Source: Phoebastria nigripes
Taxonomy: Eukaryota > Chordata > Aves > Procellariiformes > Diomedeidae
Direction: 5' to 3'
NCBI GenBank assembly: GCA_035582835.1
Contig: JAYKAV010001289.1
Coordinates: 867,140 to 931,139 of the forward strand
DNA: 64,000 nt
The position numbers were made by a program, and so were the translations under genes. This document shows, in pieces, positions 21,646 to 64,000 of this stretch; position 1 is the first letter of the stretch, and each line of letters starts with the position of its first letter. The notes beneath the pieces were generated by a model, which was not told where the DNA came from, ran no database searches, and saw only the letters and a list, made by a program, of their open reading frames with translations.

Positions 21646-22110
21646 GGCTCCCCGCCGCCGCTCCGGCGCTCAGCGCCGCCCCATGCGGCCGCCGTTCTGC
21701 CGGGGGCGGGAGTGGGGGGGACGGCCGCGCCGCGGGGGCCGAGCGGGCGCACGGCGCCGCCGCAGCCCCCGCCGTAGCCGGCGGCGGCGACGGGGAGGTG
21801 GCGGCGTCCGCGGCGGCCACCAGGCGGCGCCGCCGAGGACGGGAGCGGCCGAGGCCGGCCCCACACGCCGGTTCCCGACGTGTGGGGCCGGCCTCGGCCG
21901 CTCCCTTTCTCCGTATTGCGGTCCCCGACCCGGTACCGACCCCTCGGCGAAGCCCGCAGCGGAGGGACGAGGGTCTGAGGCGTTCCCGCGCGCGCCTCCG
22001 CGTAACGGTCGTTGGGCAACGGGCGCAACGGAAGGCGGTTAAAAACTGTTGGGCGCCGCTCCTCAACGTCGCCGTGTGGGAAGGGAAGGGGGGAGCCGAG
22101 TCCCGGATTG
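21500..22110 (-). promoter_or_regulatory. KCNJ11: CpG island over KCNJ11 start and 5' region
   Basis: Very CpG-dense DNA in an otherwise AT-rich window. It covers the first 150 bases of KCNJ11 coding sequence and about 450 bases upstream. No TATA box is evident. This is the expected CpG-island promoter and 5' UTR of KCNJ11. It keeps many overlapping frames open on both strands by composition alone. Confidence 0.75.
21841..21905. repeat. perfect 27-bp inverted repeat, 11-base loop
   Basis: Left arm 21841-21867 starts GGGAGCGGCCGAGGCC and ends CCCACACG. Right arm 21879-21905 is its exact reverse complement. The loop is CCGGTTCCCGA. All 27 positions pair, mostly G-C, giving a very stable hairpin in DNA or, if transcribed, RNA. 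It lies 196-260 bases upstream of the KCNJ11 ATG. It could be a real structured promoter or 5' UTR element or a local assembly artefact. Confidence 0.95.
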
Positions 22111-25100
22111 CTCCCCGGTGAGCGCTGGGTGCGTTTATCTACCTTTTTCCTCAGTTTTTTTTTTTTTTTTTTTTTTTCTGAGGAAGGGGGAGGTCGGGTT
22201 TCCGGCCGCGGTGGTGTGAGTGATCGCCTTTCCCCGGAGCCGATTTCTGTAAATATTTGTTCGAGGATGGATTTGCTGCCAGTACCTGGCTTCCATTAAC
22301 GCTGCTACTTTGCAGGATGGTGCGGTTTCAGGTTGGGCAATTATTCCGTGAAATAGACAACAAAATGGTGCTGGGGATTTTTTAAAAGGAAATCTTTAAT
22401 GCAAACCCCCCCCCCAAAAAAAACCCTGAAATTCAGCTGCCCGTCTTTCTGTAAGTAGGAGGAAAGCGTTGATCTAATGCATCGGGCAGGCAGTGGTAGG
22501 AAATTTGCTTGAAGAGGCCAAGTCCAAGGACATAATGGTTAAACAGAGACCTGGAACTAAAGGGGCTCATTCCCACTTACAAAATTTGCTAGAGTTATTT
22601 AGCCTTGGCTAAGGAAGGATTTTTCTGAAAGAAGGAGGTCATGAAATGATGTAAGCTGGGACTGCTCAGGAAAATGTCTACTGTCCAAATAGCAGTAAAT
22701 GTTGCAAACGAATGATCCATCCACAAATGGTTAACCCACAGNGACATGAACTTCCAGACAGACATGAAAATTGCCAGAAGAGGCGACAAAAAGAGGCAGG
22801 ACGCTAGAACTTGTGTGTGGCTGTATGATGTCCGTGTGCGTATAAATGCACACGTGTGCATGNGTATAAGGATGTACCCTTGTGACAAGATGCGTTATTT
22901 AAAAGCACTCTGATGTGACTGCTCCACTGTTTAAATAGCAATATGCTCATTCACGTGTTTACTTACTCTGATTTAAATATTTTGTTTCTATTTCAGTTTA
23001 GACACCAAAGTTGTAGAGTTGCTAAAGCATCCTAGGATGTTCTGGATAAGAGGTTTTTCTTTAGTGCCAGTGGATTTATGATTATATTTTTCTAGTTGTA
23101 TGTGTCCATGGACTTTCCCTTCAGTTTTGGCTCTAAGTGCTCTGGTACATACTGTAAACAGTTATTGGCGTTGATTGCCTGGGCAAGGCAATTGCCCAGT
23201 TGGTGGTTGGGAGCCAGCCAGTTGGGGCTGAAATTAACTTTCACCACAGACAGCTACTTATTGTGGCCCAGCTAGGGATTTCAGAATAGTATTTTTAAGT
23301 AATCACTCTGAGCTCTCTGAGCAGTCGTTATAGGTCTTGTAATTAAATGATTACTATTACTTTAGACTATTTCTACTTTTTATTTATGAATAGTTGCATG
23401 TCCTTGGACACATCCATTCCTTTTGGAGGGGTCAGTTTCCCAATACTCCATGCTTTCTCTTGTTCTGTGTCATCTTTCTTGCTGCTTTGATAAAACTAAA
23501 ATGACAACAAGGTGCCCTGGCACCTGGCTGCCAGGCCGCTGAGCTTAGCCAAAGATACTTCACCTTTCTCTGTATCACTTTGCTAGACATTTTTTGTGTG
23601 CTTGCTGTGAATATGTCACCTGCACTTACGCTTTTACTTTGTTAAGTACATGATTTATATATACAATTTAACTTAAAAATATTGTAATTTTTATACTTTT
23701 CTTTCTAAACATTTAAAAAAACCCCAAATGGATGAAGTAATTTGAAGATTTACTTGTCAAAGGTGTGGTTCTCCAGCTGATGGCAGCTCATAGTTACTTC
23801 CAGCATTTTGAAGTGAGCATAAAGAGGCTTCAGAACACCATGCAGTTCATTGGTAACATTTCACCCTCTTTTGCAGAGATGGACATAGGTATTCAAGAGG
23901 CAGTCATGCCTTTCGTGCCATTTTTCCTTACTCTTTTCTAATCGTTGTATTATTCTGTACCTTTTCCTCCAGAGGGCGGTAACTACATGAACGTAGACTG
24001 AAAAAAAATGTGTCGGGGAGGAGTGTTTTAAAGGGAAAGGTAAGTTGCTTCATAGTCTGGTGCTAGGAGCGAACCGTGGAGCCTACTACAGCGAGGCTAC
24101 AGTTGCATGAACATGCTTACCATGTTGGTTTTAGGAATCCTGAACTCTATAGAGCTAGAAGGGTGTTTCCTTGTTTCCACTTCTGTTCTTTATTGGGACT
24201 GTCATTTGCCTTCTTTTCCTTCACCTCTGAGCACTTGTTGGCTGAGATGGGACAGCAAAGCAAGTGGCTTCTGCTGAAGAATTTCTAGAGCAGAATAAAA
24301 AGAAGCCCTGTCTTTGTGGATCAAGTGACAGATACTTAAAAGAAAAAAGTGACAGATCTTCTGAGTGAGCCAACATATTTNTGTTAAGAGCTGCTGAACA
24401 AATTGGGCTCACAGGAACGAACAATCCCACTCTGTGGTATTGAATCGTGAGGGGTAAGTTTTTCCACCCACAAAATAGGTTTTACATTTCAAAACTCCCC
24501 CCCCCCCCCAATTTATCCTAATTTTAATGGCTATCAAAGAAGATATTACTATAACTGTTAAATTAAAATTTAGTTGGCACCATGGTATTATTCTGCCTTT
24601 AGAAGCAGACCTTTCTTTCAAAGGCTACAGAGTGTTAGTCTAACATGAATTAAGCCTCACAAATCACCTTGCTGTACGAGTGGGTAGACAGAAGAAAAGA
24701 GATTGGAGTTGGTTATGCAAAGCCACAGGGGAAGGCATGAGCAGAGCTGGGATGAGGGCTAATGTAGCAGGCACGCTGTGCTTCCTGGCCTTCCAAGGAA
24801 ACAGTATTCCTTTAGAAATAAGTAGAACAGGATGAAATGGCCACACTAAGACAAGGGGATAAATGTTATAAAGGTTTTTGCATAATGGGAGCATTTATAG
24901 AAAACAAACAAAATAAAAAAGCCCCTGGTTGCATCTCCATGGGCAGCCTATCCCACTAACACCTTTGGGACTGAGCTGAGTCCCATCCCAGAGGAGAAAA
25001 AGTCTTGACATGGCTGCTCTGGGGCTGTCTTGCACCCATTTTAGTACACCACTTTGCTTAGTAATGCTTCATTGCCATGCAAAATACATTTGTGAGCTTG

Positions 25101-27617
25101 ATTCAATAGCGACTTCTGGAANGCCTATCTCAAGGCAACAGGTTTAATGCCTCAGATAATGGCAGTGAGCCTCCCACCATAGAATTATTTTCTTGGATAC
25201 TGCTTCTGGTCACCGTTGAGACTCTAACGCTTTGGAGTTAGGGGGCAGAAACTCCCTGGGTCTTGGCCCCATATAAACAAGACTAGATAAAATGTGCTGA
25301 GGAAATGTGAAGTGTATTCTGTCCAAGTGGTAGCTAAGAGGCCTCCCTGTTCACACATATTTATCCAGCAGTGTGGTACCATTAAAAAGGTATATAATCA
25401 TTGGATATGAACCAGCTCGCTCACCCTACCCTCCTGCAATGCTGCTTTGTGAAATATAAGCCCCATTTACAATGGAAATGTATGACACTTGTAATTTGAG
25501 TTCTTATTTCTTAATACCGTGAGATATAATACAGTCTTCTTAGCGATATGCTGTGTCCTTTACTCCCTTGCATTCCTTTCAAAGTAAGGTTGTCGGAAGC
25601 TTGTGGAATAGGAGCTAGTCCAAATTGCAGCGTGAAAACCCAGGCACTTTCTTAAAAGCATATAAAACCTCACTTCTCTCTATCTCTCCTCTTGCCATTA
25701 GGATTTAGGATCTTCCACAGGTGGTTGCAAAGCTTCTGAGGATCTCTCTCTGCAGCATGAGTTTGTGATGTCCTGCAGAGTGGTGTCTTCCTAAGCCTTC
25801 ACAGGATCACATCATGCCTTAGACAAGTGCTGGGCAGCTAGGAGACAGCACACACAGTAGNTGCAGTAGAAACCTGCTCTGCACTCACTGTGCCCTCCTG
25901 CTACCCTGGAAGAATAGTCACCTGCCTCCCATTTCTTCTCTCTTAGCCCTAATGGATGCCTGGTATCCCAGGGTGAAAACACACCAACAGTTCTGCAGCT
26001 GTTTCTTCTCTGAAGCTGCCCAGCAAAATGATTCCCTGGAGGAGGAGGTATCTCCCAACTGCCCATTTTCTCTCTTCGTCTGTAGTAGGCAATGACAGAG
26101 CTCATGCATTTCATCTGCATAACTGTATTCTACCTCCCCACTTTTACCGTTGTTCGTCCTACTCTCTGTTGTTGGTTACATGTTCTCTGTCCCCAGTTTA
26201 ATGCCCTTAGGTATTGCACAAGTAACAGCAGGCAGATGCTGCAAATACTCCACTGTGGAACTGGTAACACGACTTAAACAGCAACAACAGTTCTTAAGTT
26301 TTCCTTGCTCTCTGCTGCAGTGCTAGGAGAGAAGTAATGCATTAAAAATATCATGTATCCCATGAGAACATAGGGATGTCTTTTTCTAGAAAATAAAGCC
26401 TTTAAAAAACAGATTCCAAATTAATTGAGCAGGCTAAAGAGAGAAAAAAAAAGACAAAGGAGTTTTCCCAAGCACTAGGAATTCTTCAAAAAGGGNAAGA
26501 GGACAAAAACGGATGTAAAGCCAAAGTTGCTACAAAAAGAATAACGGTGAAAAATTCATTGCAGCCTTCTGTTGGGTCATTGACATTCTAACCCCTTAGC
26601 AATTAATAAATCCTGGAATGATTGTCACAATGAATCGATAGGGCAGGGATAAATAGTTGTCCAGCCAAATTAGGATAATTTCAGTGGTTATAAGTTATCT
26701 TAATAAGTATACATATTTTATTGGTAAGGATCACAGTGAATCTAGAAACAGTGTGACAGTGGGTGAAATGTGAGACTAGGAGACAATGAGTCAGGCTCTC
26801 ATGGCTCTGAGCTACAGTGAAAGGTTTAATACTGTTTATTTATCAGATTTGGAAGGATAATTTCTAGATGAATTGGTACGTCTGCACTGGTCTGGAAACA
26901 GTGTGCATTAAACACTGATACTTTACCACAGCCTGCCTCCTCTTAGCTTCCTCACAGTATGGGAGGGAGTCTGGCTCAATCCCATTTGGAATCAGTATGA
27001 TATGATTCAGTGGGGGTAGAGGTGAGGCAGCCTAAGAAAGACTAAAGGAATCAGATTGTGATTCATTTCTAAAAGGTATTAAAGGAGAGACCAAGAGACA
27101 CAGGCACTATCAATAAACCACAATATAAAAAAAGTTGTATAGATTTTATATTTAGATATTAAAGCTTTACAGAGTCATATGATTAAAAGAGATACAAGCT
27201 TTTGAGAAATACTTTGGTATATAATTTTTCCNTCTGCATTTAATCAGTCATGAGTGTTATCTACAGTAGGGCTATGATGCATAAAAAATAACATGTTAAT
27301 AAAATGACAGGAGAGGTTTAAGAGTTACATAAAAACTCCATGNTGGCTATGTTTGTTTGATGTGTATCCTGTCATATGTCACCCATGTAGTTTGTTTCAA
27401 CTNTATTTCATGATTCTTTGGTAGTAAACAAAAAGAATAGTAGTAGTATACAAAAAAAGGAAAGTACATGGATAATTCATTAATTTTTAAGATGGAGAAA
27501 AATGGCTCATTTTATTAAAAAAGGAAAACCTCAATTTATTATGAAATAATATTTATTTACAGGTATTTTACATTTTTAGAAAATAATACAATTGTACTTT
27601 AAAATGCTTCATTTATT
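22111..27617. other. spacer between ABCC8 and KCNJ11
   Basis: No exon recognised. Simple tracts include T23 at 22155-22177, C-run plus A-run at about 22407-22423, and C12 near 24498. Several N bases are present. The first part may hold KCNJ11 5' UTR exons, which cannot be recognised by sequence alone. The length is similar to the KCNJ11-ABCC8 gap in mammals. Confidence 0.5.
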
Positions 27618-27621
27618 TTTA

Positions 27622-27623
<2 letters not shown>
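27618..27623 (-). terminator. ABCC8: poly(A) signal overlapping ABCC8 stop
   Basis: On the coding strand the end reads GTAATAAAAATAAATG. The stop TAA (27624-27622) overlaps AATAAA at 27623-27618, and a second AATAAA follows at 27617-27612. A third lies near 27550. If the first two are used the 3' UTR would be only tens of bases long. Confidence 0.4.
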
Positions 27624-62146
<34,523 letters not shown>

Positions 62147-64000
62147 CTGCATCACAAATAGAAAGCAAAGATTGTTTACTTAAGTAAGCACAGGCAATCT
62201 GCCCCAGAAAGAAAAATTATTAAATTCCACTTAGTGCACAGACTGCAAACAGTACTATCACAGAGCTGCAGCGCAGCATCTGTTCCTTCTACACAAACTG
62301 ACTTGATTTTAGCAGTCAAAAAAATCTGGTGACAGTTTTTTTTCCTTATAAACATTTAATTTGACTCAACAAATAAAATCACCTCCACTCTGTCCTGGAG
62401 GTGCTAACAGAACTGAGAAGACCTAGTGTGACAAGAATGCAGTTCCATTAAAAAAAAGGACATGCTCAGGGAAAAAAACCTGGTAATTTGTGATACTGTA
62501 TTTTTCCATGCCAGTAACTACACCTTTGCAGCATGTAANGGGTTAGTTTGAACCCCACATCCCACCTTCAGTTGACTTGCAACATGCTGCACTCTGTATC
62601 AGCCCTATCCTTGGGGGGGATGTTCCTGTATAAGTAAGCGTGGGCAGGTCTAAGGGACAGACAGGTTTTGTTTTTGCTGTTTTTGAACGTGTACCAAGAT
62701 GTTCACAGACAGAGTTGTTTTGACAGGATGACTGGCCATACTTATTACTGATGCTAAATTCAGTTCCGTTGGAAAGAATGAAAAATCTGTGTGTCAAGTG
62801 GTATACACAAAATCAAGGAGGAACAAAGTTTTTCATGTTTTAAAGAGAACAGTCTCATTAACTTTATGCTAACACCATTTGCTTATAAATATCCAGGAAA
62901 GAAAACTATACCTGCAGTTTAAAAGGCTGGTTTGATACCCTTCCAAAAAGTTTATGCATAGTAAGGCCAGGCATCCATTCCCCCGGGGAACACTCTGATA
63001 ACTTGCCACATGTAGTATTTGTGCATGACAGCAACTCCCTCTCCACTGTGCTCTTTTCCTACATCAGCCTGCGAGACAGGCAGAAAACTGTGCAGCTCGT
63101 ACAATCCATCAACGTAGCTCAAGAAGCAAAGATCAGCCAGGGTCCCTCATGGCTAGCAGAATTTACCTGTGCTTACTGCAGGTGTGCAACATTGCCCTGG
63201 TTTCTGAGCAGAAACTGGAGCAAAGCGCCATGCTCACAGGGCACGAATGATTCTCAGAGTAACACGAGAGTGTAACAGAAGTAACATCGCACAGCAATGC
63301 CCTGACTTCCTCTGTTTACCACGTTCTTTTGCTATCCAGCCACAGGTGCCACAATTTTCNTATGCAAGTATTGGTAGATCAATTCCCTGATCTGTGTTTC
63401 TGTTCTGTAGCTGGAAGAAATTAATTCTCCATTTGGAGTTTTAGCTCAGCCTTTTCAACCCACTTTTTCCCTCTTTGACTTTGTTTTATCCCTCCTTTCC
63501 CCCTTTTCCTGCATACTCCTGGCAATTAAGGATGCATTTGCCTCCTACCAGTGTTGAAATGTCAAAGTAATGTATGTTTGATAATGAGGTCTAGATCTAA
63601 TTTTTCAAGGCACATGGATGTCTAAAGATGCAAATATGTGCCTACTGAGATTTTCAAGCCTTCAGATCTCTATTTCCAATTTAAATAAAATAAAATTAAG
63701 TACCTGGATGTTTCTGAAAACTCCAATAAACACGTATTTATAAAAATCAATGTACTTTTTAGGCACCAAAATAACGTTAAAAATATTGTCATTTGATGAA
63801 AACAGTCAACTCCACATCGAGTCGAAGAAAATCTACTGTTAACAACCTTAACAAATCNAGCACTTCCTTTACACTATAAGGACTCCAGATTCACATGTAT
63901 ATATGTGAGTATATGGGAGTATATATGTCCTGTTTAGAAACAAATGACATAATTTTGTTTGAGCAGACTATTTCTCATTTAGGTCAATTTTCTGATACTA
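62147..64000 (-). other. ABCC8: ABCC8 intron running off the window
   Basis: I searched the minus strand for the exon that should carry NBD1 Walker A (GQVGCGKSS in SUR1) and did not find it, so it lies beyond 64000. AT-rich, with a short TATATG-type repeat at about 63897-63929. Confidence 0.6.

Noticed and set aside
21503..22121. Several Arg/Pro/Ala-rich frames upstream of KCNJ11 on both strands
   Set aside because: CpG-island composition without stop codons; low-complexity translations, no homology recognised.
23170..23206. Short hairpin CTGGGCAA / TTGCCCAG with 5-base loop near 23179-23199
   Set aside because: Eight-base arms are expected by chance at this scale and there is no supporting context.

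Overview
The window is nuclear DNA from a vertebrate, almost certainly a bird. The genes are intron-rich with GT-AG splicing. CR1 LINE fragments are present, including the typical 3' end with its ATTCTATGATTCTA-like terminus. A well-known type of avian ERV LTR lies in an intron. Gene order matches the amniote block NUCB2 > NCR3LG1 > < KCNJ11 < ABCC8 known from human 11p15.1. No bacterial-type genes, operons or CRISPR arrays are present.

Layout. 1-1.2 kb: the last coding exon of NUCB2 (+ strand), with a G-rich 3' UTR. 6.4-13.1 kb: immunoglobulin-superfamily pieces on the + strand. They comprise an intact IgV exon that closely resembles B7-H6 (NCR3LG1), a transmembrane/tail exon, a long exon holding two IgC-like domains, a third IgC-like domain broken by a stop codon at the core tryptophan, and a possible basic tail exon. 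Order and damage suggest a rearranged, decaying or lineage-modified NCR3LG1 locus. 13.8-20.4 kb: intergenic DNA with a CR1, a G-rich 10-bp minisatellite and a small palindromic motif cluster. 20.4-21.6 kb: the single-exon coding region of KCNJ11 (Kir6.2, - strand), with a CpG-island 5' region that contains a perfect 27-bp inverted repeat. 22.1-27.6 kb: spacer. 27.6-62.1 kb: 23 consecutive coding exons of ABCC8 (SUR1, - strand), from the linker inside NBD1 to the stop codon. They give about 842 residues, roughly the C-terminal half of the protein. The first half lies beyond base 64000.

How the genes work together. Kir6.2 forms the pore and SUR1 the regulatory subunits of the octameric ATP-sensitive potassium channel of beta cells and neurons. 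The two genes lie head to tail on the same strand, about 6 kb apart, as in mammals. NUCB2 (nucleobindin-2/nesfatin precursor) and the B7-H6-like locus are neighbours by synteny only.

All 23 ABCC8 exons join in frame and no stop was found. The points most worth a second look are the B7-H6-like locus, the KCNJ11 promoter hairpin, a longer Kir6.2 extracellular loop, a GC-AG intron and a Trp-to-Cys change in ABCC8, and two 36-bp symmetric micro-exons in the NBD1 linker.
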